NCBI GenBank assembly: GCA_019925795.1
Contig: CM034315.1
Coordinates: 682,001 to 746,000, forward strand
Length of the DNA stretch: 64,000 nucleotides
Source of the DNA: Dendrobium chrysotoxum
Taxonomy: Eukaryota; Streptophyta; Magnoliopsida; Asparagales; Orchidaceae
Direction of reading: 5' to 3'
The position numbers were made by a program, and so were the translations under genes. Below are positions 23,644 through 36,042 of the stretch, in pieces. The first letter of the stretch is position 1; each line of letters begins with the position of its first letter. The notes beneath the pieces were generated by a model. That model saw only the letters and a program-made list of their open reading frames with translations, made no database searches and was not told where the DNA came from.

Positions 23644-24400
23644 TGTTTGATTGAAAAATATATGTTTTGAAAAAGGTGTTTAATTTTCTTTGGGAAATGT
23701 TTAATTTCTAGAATTTTGATTTTATAACCGAACACTTATTATGAATGATATATCACCTCGAAAGATGAACATATCGTTCCCTAATAGGTTCATATTACAA
23801 ATCTTTGAATTTATCTGATTATCATAGTCAAACTCAAGGAGAAACAACATACGATCTCGAAAGATCAAAATGATGTTTAATCAATTGTTTGATTATGTTA
23901 ATCTGAATAGGATCATTAATTTCATAATCAGAACTATGATTGTAGTTGACATATCTATCCGAAGAAAGAAGATATCAATCATTATCAATAGTTTGAATAT
24001 GAAAATAACGATCGCCATTTTTTGTTTGATTAAAAAAAAATATATTATTTTTGAAAAAATGTTTAATTTTCTTTGGGAAATATTTAATTTCTGGAATTTA
24101 AATTTTATAATCGAACACTTATTATGAATGATATATCACCTCAAAAGATGAACATATCATTCCCTAATATGTTCAGATTATAAATCTTTGAATTTATCTG
24201 ATTATCATAGTCAAACTCAAGGAGAAACAACACACGATCTCGAAAGATCAAAATGATGTTTAATCAACTGTTTGACTATGCTAATCTGAATAGATTGATC
24301 ATTAATTTCATAATCAAAGTTATGATTGTAATTGCTATATCTATCCAAAAAAAGAAAATATCAATCACTATCAATAATTTGAATATGACGATAATGATCG
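23644..24400. repeat. 380-bp tandem duplication
   Basis: 23644-24023 and 24024-24400 align throughout, sharing GAACACTTATTATGAATGAT, CTCAAGGAGAAACAACA and GATCTCGAAAGATCAAAATG, with scattered substitutions and small indels. Open frames at 23870 and 24253 are equivalent positions in the two copies but drift apart at the C-terminus and match nothing known, so I do not call them genes. Confidence 0.85.
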
Positions 24401-24481
24401 TCAGGTTTGAATTTCCCAAAGATAATCAATTGAAGGTTTTGAAAACTTGATTTTAAAATTTGGTCTGGGTTTCTAAATCTC

Positions 24482-24503
24482 CTACGAGCGCAAGCCCTCG
24501 TAG
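24482..24503 (+). other. GCAAGC-core hairpin, copy 2
   Basis: CTACGAG pairs with CTCGTAG around c-GC-AA-GC-c and is followed by TTAATTAC. It has the same geometry as 5681-5702 and 41135-41156 with different arm bases. TTTCCTACGA follows about 50 bp later. Confidence 0.6.
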
Positions 24504-26603
24504 TTAATTACATCGTAGGAAACCAGAAAATTTCCTACGAATACTCTCGATTAAAATAGCAATACAAATTTTATTTAAGAATTTCAAAGCTAGATGTCAA
24601 AGGAGGTTAAGGACTGGGATTTCAAGTGGGAATGGTTCAAGGTTGAGCAGTTCTTTCTGGAGTCAAAGGAAGAAGAGTAGGAGGTGTTTTGAGATTCTGA
24701 ATCGCTTCAGAAACACCCCAACCTATCCTAAGTGTTGGGCTTGAATTAGATTGAAAGAGATTTTTTAACTTGACTGATCAATTTTATTAGAAGGTGGGAA
24801 TTAGATTCCTGGAAGGTTGAGGTCATAGGATTGAAGACATGCCTCAGAACCTAAGTCTAAAGTGGGTACTGAAAATCAATGACCCAAAACCTAGCTAATG
24901 CAATGTAGTCCTGGACTTACCCCTGCCTGGATTGGGGAGCCAGCTAAACCACCTAAACGCTTTAAAAAACATGAGTCAAAGTCTTTATGAAAGAGTGGTT
25001 AAGGATGTTATTTAAGATTGAGTTTGAGGAGTTGGGGTCGACATCTAGAGCAGATCCTAATTGACCCCTTAACATATGTTGGGTGAAATGTCTAAATAAA
25101 AATGCAATTAAGAATTAGACTCAATTTTAATTTGTTACTAATGCGATGCATGCTAGTTGACTCGATGAAATGCTTAAATCAAAATGAAGCAATTTTAAAA
25201 TCAGGCTTAAAAAATAGATTTTATCCTAGAGATTGCACAACATCCCCTTGGACAGAACTGCACCCTAATAGGTTAGGTGGTCTGCTAGAACCCGCAGGCG
25301 GGGAGGTGCTTAACACGGTAGAGAAGGTTCAATATGATGCATGAAAAACTCCCGGCGAGTCCGGGCTTACTTCTTAAGAGCGTTAGAGTTTCTATCTGAG
25401 CTTAAATTTTTTTTAATTTTGTTTAAATAGAAAAAGTTTATGACCGTACCCTCACGAGCCTCCGATCGGTTCCAAGCTAAATTAAAATCGACATGCAATA
25501 AGCGTCAAATAAACTACTAAAAGCATGCGGATCCTTAATCGCAATCAACACATCAATCAAATTAATTAAATAATTAAATAAATATTCAAAATGAAAGTTC
25601 ATAGGCAAGTGCCCTTAATTATATAACCTAGGGTCTGCATGAAAGTAAAGTGGCCGGGTACCACTGACTACAACCTGGATTCTACTCCTAAGACACAAGT
25701 GACTTTGAGATTTGAGATTCTTCTCGTTCTTCACTTCTTCATCTTCTTGGAACTCCTTGGATCGTCGGGTCTGGATATCCAAATGAAAAGAAACTCCCCC
25801 TGAATAGGGGTGTTATCTTTTCTCTTTGGATATTTGAAATTTATCCTAATTTGGATCTCCAAATGGATAGGAACTCTCCCCTAAGGGATGTTCCTTCCTC
25901 TTTGGATTCCAAATTGGATTTTTAAGCATCTCAATCTCAAATCACTTAATACAATTTACAACTCAAATTTGCATTCAAATTACATTAATAAAAATTAAAA
26001 ATCTAGACTCAACAACCTGCAAGGTTATCCTAATAATCAACAGTTTATATTTGACATCCCAAGCAGTTATATATATTTGAAATTAAAAATGATCAAACCA
26101 GCCACACTTGGCCATGCTCTTTTAATTTTAAAGGGGGTCTTAGCATGCTTAGCACATGTATAATTTAATAATTATGATTTTGCCCCCTTTATTTTTAAAT
26201 GCCCTGTATGAGCATGACCACCTGCATAAGATTGAATTAGTATAAATCGTTCATAACCTAAGGGTAGGTCTAACGTACAATCAATCACATCACAGAGTGT
26301 AGTAAATAAATAAACAATCATATCAATTCTACCACTAGCAAACAGCATACAGTAAAAGCTCAAAAAACCCGGCACACAGCAGAAAAGTAAACACCGGCCT
26401 AGCCTAAGACTAGAGTTGGTTGTCCTAGCAAACCATCTAAAGTGTGTGAGGTAGGCCATGTGGCTTTGATATGTCCTAGATATGGTACTTGATTGAAATT
26501 GCTTGATGTTCTGGTTGGTTCAAGGCTTAAGAGATTTTAAATAAAATTTAAATCTTAATGATTTGAATTTGATTTTAAATTTGATTTTAATTATTTGTTG
26601 GAC
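24504..26603. other. Repeat-derived, gene-free DNA
   Basis: No coding domain recognised. The stretch between the hairpin at 24482 and the repeat at 26604 corresponds in order, inverted, to 4005-5681, so it is probably the body of the same dispersed element. Confidence 0.35.
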
Positions 26604-26699
26604 ACCACCTTTGTTTCACACCGAGGCCGTGAAGTTTATTTCACCTTCCTTGGGGCTAATTTAATAGCCCCGTAGGCCTGAATTACCTAGTGGTACCCG
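26604..26699 (+). repeat. Dispersed repeat segment, partner of 3911-4005
   Basis: Contains CACCGAGGCCGTG, GGGGCTAATTTAATAGCCCC and GTAGGCCTGAATTACC. The GGGGCTAA-TTTAATAGCCCC part can form a short stem. Inverted copy at 3911-4005. Confidence 0.6.
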
Positions 26700-29220
26700 A
26701 TATAATTAAGCGATTTAAGTTTAATTAAGGTTTAAAGGTTGATTAATTTTAATTAGAATCAGTTGGTTGCTGGTTTTAAGTTCAAATTAATGTTTTCTGG
26801 AATTTTGAATGATATGTTGAATTTTGGTATTTTCCGGATTATTTTAATCATTTAATTTCAAGGGTTAAAAAATGACTTTTTTGATTTAAAGAGTTTTCTG
26901 GAAAGTTAGTATTTTATTAAAATACTAGACCTTAATACGATCAGTTAGACAGTAAGTACGCTGAAATTGAATTTTTCTACATTTTATTATGAAGGTTTGA
27001 AGTTTTGACTTAAATTTGAACTAAGTTTGACCAAAAGTTGACTTTTCCAAATTTGATTGATTTCTGGAAACTTAACATTTTTAATAAATATTAGACCTTA
27101 AAATGAGTTGTATGCCTTTGAGTTAGCTCAATTTGGAGTTCATTTGAATTAGTTATGAATTTTTGAAGTTTTGAGTATTTATTGAATTTTTAAAAATATT
27201 TAATTAGAGACCCTTTTTGTGATTTGGACCCAAATGACCTCCAAACTCCTTGAAATCAACTCCAAAGGTCAGGAATGACCTAAGGAGTGATCTCCAAGTG
27301 TTTGGAAATTTTTTGAAATTTTTAATTATTTTTAATTAATTAAATTAATTAAATATTAAATTTCAATTAAACTTAAATTAAAATTAATTTTGAAGTCCAG
27401 TCAAGGGGCTTTTATTTTTCATTGATTAAGGGTTTAATTCTAGTCAGTTAGAGGGGTTGATTGTATTTTTTGGATTTAAATTTGATTTATTAGAATTTCT
27501 GGAAGGTTTAAAGGCTTAATTAAGGTTCAAATTTGATTAAGTTAATTAAGTGGTTTAATGATTTCAAAATCCAGTGGGAAATTTTTCTAGGGCTGAGGGT
27601 GTCACTATGTTCAAATGGTTTGAGTTTCAAGTCAATAAGAGATCAATCCTAATTATTGAAAATATTCTAAGTTATCTAATCGAGTCCTTAATTATTATCC
27701 TTAATGACGTTACTAAGTTTGAATAGGTTTGAATCAATGTTCAACTAATCCTTGACATACATATGAATAGCATGCACAAATAACCACAATCAATTCCTAA
27801 GTCTAGGAGAGCCCTAAGACTAAGTGGTGTGTGCATCCTAAGCATGCAAAGATTAATGTTAATTAAAAATTCTTAATTAGACTAATGAATTATTAGATCA
27901 TAATCATTCATTAGCACTCCCACATAATTTCTATTCAAATATGTTGATCTATATTTAAAATTTCATAGTAGATCTCTCAACCTAAAATATTTAAGTATTT
28001 ATATATATATATTTCAAAATAATTTTAAAATATACTTAATCTATACATGGAATTATATATAGACATAGGTTTTAAATTAAGAATACTTAAGATATGATTA
28101 GGGTGATTTTAATATCTAATTGAGAGATCTACTGATCTACTAAAATCATTTGAAAATAAGTTTTTAATTTTCAAAATAATTGACTTAGTATTTAATTAGA
28201 TATTAATTAAATATTAAAATATTTAAGTAATTAAAATAACTTAAAATTAATCAAGTTTTAATCTCTGAAGTTAATCCTAAATTAAAGTGCTTAATTTTCG
28301 AAAAATTTTGATATATTATACTTAATTTTCTGATTTAAAATGAATTTATTATGAATTTTTGAAGTTTAAATCAATTAAAAGAAATTTTTAAATAATTTTA
28401 AATTAATTAAAGACTAAAAATAATTTAAAAATCAGTTAATTTAAATTTAAGAATTTTCTGTCATTTTAAAATTATTTAAATATATATATATATGCATGTA
28501 TATATTAATTTTCAAAAATATTCAAATTATTAATCATTAATTAATATTAATTAAAAAATTAAATATTTAGTTAATTGAAACATAAGATGTAGTTTAAATT
28601 GATTTAATTTCAAAATTAGAATAACTTAAAAATAATTAATTAATTATGGGATATTAATTAATTAAATCAATGAATATTAATTAATTATTAAATTGTTAAA
28701 ATATTATAAATTATTTAAATAATATTAAATAATTTAATTAGATTTTAATTAAATGTTCAAATATTTTCAAGATTAATATTAAATTTAAAATTAATGAGAT
28801 ATTAACTAATTATTTAAATACTTAATTAGAATATTAAATGATATTTAAATATCTTAAACTATTTTACAATTTTAAAATATTTAAAATAATATTTAAACCT
28901 TTCTAATTAAAATTAATATTAATTAAAATATTAAATCATTTAATATTAATTAAAGTAATAAATTGTTTAATATTAATTGGAATATATAAAAATATATATA
29001 TATTAATTAAAGTTTTAAACTTATTTAATATTAATTAAAATTAATAACTTATTTAATATTAATCAGAATATTAAAAATTATATATTAATTAAAATTTTTA
29101 AAATTATTTAACATTAATTAAGATTATAAAGTATTTAACATTAATTAAAATATTAAATAATTTAATATTAATTAAAATTAATATTAAATTTTAAAATTGA
29201 TTAATTAAATTCAAAACAAT
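26700..29220. repeat. AT-rich low-complexity tract
   Basis: Very AT-rich sequence built on TTAATTAA / AATATTAATTAAA motifs with no reading frame. Its density increases towards 29220. Confidence 0.7.
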
Positions 29221-29227
29221 TAATATA

Positions 29228-29271
<44 letters not shown>

Positions 29272-29280
29272 ATAATAATA
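29221..29280. repeat. (AT)n microsatellite
   Basis: An almost pure AT/TA run ending in AATAATAATA. Confidence 0.9.
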
Positions 29281-29344
29281 AAAATTTCTTTTTTTTTCTT
29301 TTTTTTTATTTAAAATGATTTAAAATATAATTTAAATCATTTTA

Positions 29345-29610
29345 AAAGGTCTGGCGGCGGGAGCCACATGGCAGCAGCTGATTCGTCTAGGCAGACCACG
29401 GAGGCGGCGGCGGGCATTTAATGCCAATCATTGGATGGCGGCGCTCATGCGGTTTCAACTTATCTGCGTCAGCGCCCGCCATCCACCGTCTGATTCAGCG
29501 CTGTCTCGGATCAAAGGCCAGGATCGAGCCAAACAGGAAATCCATCCGGCTAGAACCCGCGCGCAGTCGGATGAGATGCAGAAAATCAGGATCCATATCC
29601 TATAACGTTT
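29345..29610. other. GC-rich patch after the AT-rich tract
   Basis: A sharp switch to GC-rich sequence (GGTCTGGCGGCGGGAGCC, GGAGGCGGCGGCGGGC). Both strands are open for about 60 codons but without a recognised domain. The same order (AT-rich tract then GC-rich patch) recurs at 44456-45110, so it probably belongs to a repeated element. Confidence 0.35.
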
Positions 29611-30560
29611 AAACAGAGCGTAAATTAAAGCCCTAATCAAAGAAATGGCTCAAACAAAAGATCGGATAGCTTGTTTGACTTGAAATTTTAAACCTGAATA
29701 ACTTGATTGAACAGAAATGTTGTGGGATGCTTTTTATAGCTTAAGGAATACTAATTAAATAGTTAATTAAAGCTAAGTGTATTAAGCTAGGGTTAAGGAT
29801 TTTGAACAAACTAACCGTTGGATTTGCGTATTTTTGGATTCTCTGAATTTGTGGTTTGTCCACGTATAATTTTGTAGAAGATCCCTTGAGCTTTTGACGC
29901 CTGGATTAAGAGCTAAATACTTTGGATGGATTTAGCCTTTTGCTCGCCGGAAAGCTCGTCGGAGATGGCTTTGACTGGCTGGATTTAAGTGGGAAGGTGT
30001 ATGGGAGTTCTCTGGGAGCTTGAAAGAACAGAGAGTTTTTCTGGAAGAAGCTTGAGAGGTGAGAGAATATTAGATGAAGAATGAGAGCTCTATAGGGTGT
30101 TTTGCCCTATTCAAAACCCTAGGATTCAAAGGGACGGCTAGGATTGATTAAGTGAGCTTTTGGATGATTGCCACCTGGCCTGGAGGTTGTTGGGAGCAGG
30201 TGGATCAAAGGACAAGAGTACAAATGAGGTGGAAAGGGGTTTTTGTCACTTTGTGAGCATGTGGAATGGCTAGGAGCTGTTGGATCTTCATCCAAGGGTT
30301 GAATAAAGGCTTAGGGAGGTTCTAGAAGAAGCTCACACAGCTGGAGCTGATTTGGCATGGAGTAGGAGGTCATTTAAGCTTATTTGACCAAAATTGACCT
30401 CTCCAAAGCCTCTTTTTGACTGTTTGACCAGTCAAAGTTCAGGTGGCATGCTGAGGTGGCAGCTAAGGAGGGTATTTGAATGTTAATTAAATGAGTTTAA
30501 AGGGGTTTAGGGTTTGGAGTGTTTTAAATTAATTAAAACTCGCATATGATTAAAGATTTG
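29611..30560. other. Gene-free stretch
   Basis: Moderate-GC sequence with no frame or domain. GAGAGTTTTTCTGG and CCCTATTCAAAACCCTAGG segments look like untranslated retroelement sequence, but this is only an impression. Confidence 0.3.
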
Positions 30561-31660
30561 ACCAAATCTTCTAGTTGACTTGGTCAACTAGAGTATGATT
30601 TGACTCATAGCTTAATCAAATATACTTGGAATGTATATTGGAATAATATTAAAGGCATGATACCATTGATTTAGTCGTATGGTTTGATTTAATCCAACTA
30701 GGTCAAATTGAGTTAACCTTAGATCTTAGTTGACTTGGTCAACTATTGATTAGATCAAAGGTCTGGTCAAGTTTAAATCATTAAGTGAAGTGGTTATAAG
30801 AGTTTGGAAGGATTTGAAATTGATGTAGAGATTGATTAAGTTTAAATGGCTTAAAGGTTTAAATTGGTCAACCTGGGTTGACTTGGTCAACCAGGTTGAA
30901 CCAGGGCCAAGGTCTGGACTGAATCAATTTCAAATGGTAAATGGAGTCTGGTAGATATGTTTTGAGGGTTTGAATAGGTTATTTGGGTCAAATCACCTAT
31001 TTGAACCCTTAATGGGCTTAATGGGTCAACTGGGTTGACTTGGTCAACCAAGTTGACCCAGGTTCAGGGTTTGAACTGGAATGGTTTGAAATGATGAATG
31101 AGGTCTAATGGAGGTGGTTTCAGGGTTTAAATGGGTCATCTAGATCAAATGATCTGTTTAGGCCCTTAATGGGCCTAATGGGTCAACTAGGTTGACTTGG
31201 TCAACCAGGTTGACCCACGGTCAGGGAATGGGTCTGACCAGTTCAGAATAACATTCTGAGTCTGCTGATGGTGGTCTCAAGGTCTGGAGATGTCATTTGG
31301 TCAAAATGACCTATTTGGGCCCTTAATGGGCCTTTTAGGTCAACCCTGGTTGACTTGGTCAACCAGGTGGGTCCAGGGTCTGGAAATGGGTTCAACAGAT
31401 TTGAAATGACATTTGGAGACCAATGGAGGTGGTCCCAAGGTCTGGGGAGGTCATTTGGTCAAAATGACCTATTTTGACCCAAAAGGGCCTGTTTGGTCAA
31501 CCTGGTTGACTTGGTCAACCAGATTGACCCAGGGGCTGGAATTGGGTCCAACAGGTTTGGTTTGATATTTGAAACTTGCTGGAGGTGGTTGCATTTGATT
31601 TGGAGCTCATTTGACCAAAGTGACTATTCACACCCCATAGGGGTATTTTGGTCATTTTGA
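30560..31660. repeat. ~156-bp tandem repeat with invariant TTGAC/GTCAA palindrome
   Basis: GTTGACTTGGTCAAC occurs unchanged at 30574, 30729, 30877, 31034, 31191, 31349 and 31505, i.e. at steps of 148-158 bp. Around it GGTCAAATGACCTATTTGGG, CCCTTAATGGGCC and GGTCTGGA blocks recur in constant order with more divergence. TTGAC is the core of plant WRKY-binding W-boxes, so each palindrome holds two in inverted orientation; any binding is inference. Confidence 0.8.
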
Positions 31661-32279
31661 CCCCTGGTCGACTAGGGATCAAACTGAGTCCAAAAAAATG
31701 CAGTTTAATGCTCAATAAGTCATAATCAAGGGTCTGGAGGTGATTGGAGGCTTTGGAGAAAGCTCCATGGTCAAAATCCACTGGGTGGTAGGTCCAGTGG
31801 CATGGACTGTAAATATTTGAAGGTTTTACAGTCTTTGGATTTCAATTCAGTTTCTGGGGTTAGATACCTCAGAATGAGCTCAAATTTAGAGGGTTGCCTC
31901 TAGAGACATGTCATATCAGTGTGGAACTGACAGACCTTGAATCAGAGGTCATTTGATAGGGTTTTGAATTATTCAAAGATTCATTAGAAAAGGCTTTCAG
32001 GACTTAGACCTTTAGCCTTGGATTTGAATCTGGAAATCTGGTTTTGAATTGGATTTTGAGCTTGAATGATAGGGTTTGAACTATCTATATCATTTATAAT
32101 CATTTGTATGATTGTAGATGATTAGATAGGATTGAAGTCAGGTCAGAGGTTATGACAGCTGGATTTGAATATTTTAAAGGTCAGGATTGGTCAAGGGTTT
32201 GAATTGACTTGAACTCTGGATTGATTTGAGTCTTGGATAGATTGATGTAAAGCTTGGACTGGTCTGGAGTTTGAATAGA
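31661..32279. other. Gene-free stretch between two repeat arrays
   Basis: No domain or boundary found. Sequence grades from the 156-bp repeat into the low-complexity tract. Confidence 0.3.
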
Positions 32280-33115
32280 TTTGAAGTCTGGATAGATCTA
32301 AGGTCTAGGAGAATCCAAAGATCTGATATTGATCTCGGGCAATCCTAGGGTCCAGAGTAGATCCTAAGGACTGAAGTCTAGGAAACTCCTAAAGTTTAGG
32401 AAACCCTAAAGTCTGGGATTTAGAAGGTTCTTAGGATCTAGAATAGAACCTAAAGTCTGGATTCTAGGAAGATCCTAGGGTCTAGATATATCTGAGGTCT
32501 AGGAGAAACCTAAGACCTAGACTGATCTAGAGTCTGGGTAGGTCTAAGAGTTTAGAGTCTAGAACAATCCCATGACCTGGAATAGATATTGGGATCTGGA
32601 ATCTAGGGAATATCCTAAAGTTTTGGATTCTAGAATGATCCTAAGATCTAGGATTTTCAAAGTCTAAGATCTAGAAGGATCCTAGGGTTTAGAGTAGATC
32701 CTAGGAACTGGAAGAATTTAAAAGAATCTTAGGGTCTAGAACAGATCCTATGGAATGAAATCTAGGGGGATCTTAGAGTTTGAATTCTAGGAGATTCTAG
32801 AGTCTAAGAAATCCTAAGGCTTAAAGTTTAGGAATATCCTAGGGTTTAGGGTCTAGAATAACCCTAATATCTAGAAATCCTATTATCTAGAGGAATCTTA
32901 GGATCTAGAGGCATCTTAGGATATAGAAATCCTAAGATCTAAGATAGGTCCTAAAGTCCTAGATAAGTCTGGAAATTGAATCTAGATTGAACTAAGATCT
33001 AGATTAATTAGAGGCTGAAATTATATTGAGATCTAGATTGATCTAAGATCAGATTGATCCTAGGGTTAAGATTGATCCTAAGGATTGAAAAGATCCTAAG
33101 GTCTGGATTTGTCCT
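32280..33115. repeat. Low-complexity tract of AGATCCTA / TCTAG motifs
   Basis: Short variants of GATCCTAGGGTCTAGA and AGGTCTGGA are reiterated irregularly for over 800 bp. There is no fixed period and no coding frame. Confidence 0.7.
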
Positions 33116-33705
33116 ACTGAGCTCATACAAAAATGAGGTCAACATAGAAATATGAAAAAAAACTGCGTTATTGAGAACGTCTGTTGAGAAACCAAACGGT
33201 GAAGAAGAAATAAAATTACGGTTTTAAAACGGAATAAGCATAAAAAACGTTCAACCAAACGAAGCTTGATTCGATTGGATGCATGAATGTTGTGGTTTGG
33301 TATATGAAAAGTTGTAATGGAGCTCTAGTAAGGGATATTAATAATAACAAACTAAATATCCTTTGTTATTCGAATATCAAGTATTTAGAATGAACGTTGT
33401 ATATTAATTTAAAATTTATAGATGAACGATCCAAATTTGTTATGGATGGAATCCCAAGCTACTTTTATATAGTAGTATAGATATGTTAATTGTTTTGAAT
33501 GTCTGAATACAATTAATTGGTCTAGCAGCAAACCGAAATGTAATATGGTTCAACCAAAAAGAGGTGAATAGATAAGATAATTGGTGACATTTGCCTTTTT
33601 TGTTATTATCATTATTTCAGCAGTGCTAGTAATTTTAATAATTTTATTTCTGTTGTTTTGGACAAAAATCCTTAATCTAAAATAGTACTTGGTGCACAAA
33701 GCTTT
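33116..33705. other. Gene-free stretch
   Basis: Contains the putative MITE end near 33251-33272 and otherwise ordinary AT-rich sequence without a gene. Confidence 0.3.
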
Positions 33706-33711
33706 TATTTA

Positions 33712-34737
33712 GGAGCTATTTGGTTTGAAGTAAAATGAGTGTAAAGTATTTCAAATGTAGATGTTTTCAAAATATTGATATTTGGTTGTATGAAAAAGAA
33801 ATGCAAAGTAAAATAAATCATTTTAGGAGTTGTTTGGTTGGATGTAAAGTGAGTGTAAAGTAAAATGAATGCAAGGGTTTTGAAAAATATGGCATTTGGT
33901 TGGATGAAATATAAATCCAAAGTAAAGTAAATGCAATGTATTCAATTCTAGTTCTTTTTTTGAGGCAAATTGTTCTCGTTTAGTTTTGAGCGAGAACCAT
34001 TTACACCATTCCAAAGTTTGTTTGATCAATGTCGATTGTCACCGTCTCCATCGCCACCTTGCGGTCAGTCGCCACCCGCCACCATCCACTATTGTTAGCC
34101 TGCCACCACTGTTGTTGCCACCACCTGTAGCCCACCGCCACCACCGTAGCCACCCACCTCTGCCGCCAGCTTCCAACACCGGCTACCGCTGACCAGCCCG
34201 AACACAATCTTTTTATACTTTACTTCGCATTCATTTTACTTCAAATCAAACTAGAAAAATCATGCATTCCTTTTACACTGATCCAATTAATTCCAAAGTA
34301 TTCATTTTACACTACATTCCTTATATAATGTATTCCTTTTATACTACATTTTTTTTTTCAGACAACCAAACAACCCCTTAGTTTATTTTTGAAGTAAACT
34401 AAACTCATCCAGTTTTAAGTAAAAATAATTTACATCGCAAGCAAGCTCGTATGATTGTCTCAGCCCACCACCGCCGACACCCGTCACCAGCCACCACCAC
34501 TCACTGCTTTCCACTGTCGGCCACTAGCCACCACCACCGGTGGCCATCGCTGCTTGTCGCCAACCACTACCACCGGCCTCACCATCTTTGGACTTTACAG
34601 TACATTCATTTTACTTTAAACTAAATAAAAAATATTCACCTGCATTTACTTTACACTCATCCAAATTAATTCAAAATATTCTTTTTATATTGTATTCTTT
34701 TTATAGTGTATTCTTTTTTAGCCAACCAAATAATTCC
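33712..34737. mobile_element. Outer Tourist-like MITE
   Basis: Starts GGAGCTATTTGGTTTGAAG and ends GCCAACCAAATAATTCC (inverted), flanked on both sides by TTA (33709-33711 and 34738-34740). Excluding the inner insertion and its TTA it is 471 bp. Its right half carries a CCACC/GCC-rich patch (34458-34585) that opens frames in several phases; these are not genes. Confidence 0.8.
33826..34377. mobile_element. Inner Tourist-like MITE of the same family
   Basis: 552 bp beginning GGAGTTGTTTGGTTGGATG and ending GACAACCAAACAACCCC, flanked by TTA (33823-33825 and 34378-34380). It shares the terminal motif, GTAAAGTGAGTGTAAAGTA and a CCACC-rich centre (34035-34195) with the outer element, so a relative inserted into a relative. 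Confidence 0.82.
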
Positions 34738-34783
34738 TTATCTTTTTCTTGGGCTCTCATCATAGTGCTTTAAAAGAACACTT

Positions 34784-35783
34784 GGGACTATTTTGGGGCA
34801 AGTTAGGGGATTCGAGCACAAATCAACGGGGAGGAAGTCATTCCGTCAACAAATGACTCAGAGCTTGATCTGCATGCAAGTAGGATTTAACCCAAATAAA
34901 ATTTAATAAATCCTATATATTTAAATTTTCTAATACATTTTTAAGATAGTGAAATTTTATGAAATAGTTAACATGACAAAATTAAATAAATTTTAATAAA
35001 TTATTTGACTATTTATTTTAAATTTAAGTCAACTAACTCAAATAAAATTTAATAATTTAAAATTATTTATTCGAATTATTTAATAAGATTAATCTATTTA
35101 TATCTAATTTATATAATTTAATAATATTAATTTTAATTTCAAAATTATTTACCAATTGTAATTAGATTAATTAAAAATTAATTATTATATATTAATATTA
35201 GAATTAACAATCAATTAATCAATTATAAAATTTTATTTAATCTCTCATTTTTAAAGGAAGAAGACCTAAAAAAACTATAATAATATGCTAAATTAAATTT
35301 TCTTATTATCCAATCATTTGACTCCTTTTTCCACTTGGTAGGATCGCGGGCGGAGTTGGCGGTCTCTGCCATTATCACTTGGCCCAGTTTTTTTTTATTT
35401 ATTTTTTTCTATAATTGCTCTTATCTTTGTTCTTTGTCTATTCTCTTAGAGCCTTAGGCCCGTCAAGGGTTTGTTGTTCGTCGTAGGCTGCTTCGGAAAT
35501 AGTTTTGAAAGAGTCGCTGACAAAAGGAAGCTTCTTTGCCTCCTCCTACTTTGTTATTGTCGGATCGGAAGTCACGACGGGAGCTCCTCGCCAAGGTAAC
35601 GATCTTTCTCCCCTTTCGCGCGTTTCTTCGACTAAATCCCGTAAATCCGCCAAACTATGGGATTTAAGCCAAAACGGAGAATGGACGGCATTTTAAGTTT
35701 TCTGTAGGAGTTGATGTTGTCTTTTTTGCTGTTTAGCAGTATTTAGCTTAAAACCTGCTCAAATTCTGCATTCAAACAGCCCC
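34784..35783. mobile_element. ~1-kb Harbinger-type element abutting the reductase start codon
   Basis: Left end GGGACTATTTTGGGGCAAG and right end CTGCATTCAAACAGCCCC are diverged inverted versions of the termini of the element at 36234-53818, and the interiors match: an AT-rich left half, then GAAGTCACGACGGGAGCTC, AAGGTAACGAT and CTAAATCCCG. The right flank is TTA; the left flank has decayed. The right terminus is 25 bp before the ATG of the reductase gene. AAG|GTAACG at 35595/35596 looks like a splice donor and is conserved in the other copies. Confidence 0.65.
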
Positions 35784-35808
35784 TTAAACTGGTTTATAGT
35801 TCTGCAAG

Positions 35809-36042
35809 ATGAACGTGGAGAACAGATATGTTACGATTAAACATCCGATCGAAGGCAAGCCGTTAATGTCTGACTTTGAGGTAAGGACAGAGCAGCTTAC
35901 CTTGGAGATCCAGAAAGGCTCTAAGGATGTTATTGTGAAGAACATATTTGTCTCCATCGATCCATACCAGCTCAATCGCATGAAAGCTGAGAGTGATTCT
36001 CAGAAAGCTTCCATTTTATCAAGCCGCATCTCTCCTGGACAG
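35809..36042 (+). CDS. Reductase exon 1
   Basis: 78 codons from ATG to PGQ, phase 0, ending CAG|GTAACT. The ATG follows TTCTGCAAG and is the first in frame. A Harbinger terminus lies 25 bp upstream. Confidence 0.88.

Noticed and set aside
23870..24450. Two similar 65-85-codon frames as a small gene pair
   Set aside because: They are equivalent positions of a 380-bp tandem duplication, differ in length and C-terminus, and show no known motif.
34001..34207. Opposing open frames over the CCACC-rich MITE centre as a gene
   Set aside because: Both strands are open because of triplet-like CCACC/GCC repetition, and the segment is inside a MITE with clear ends.
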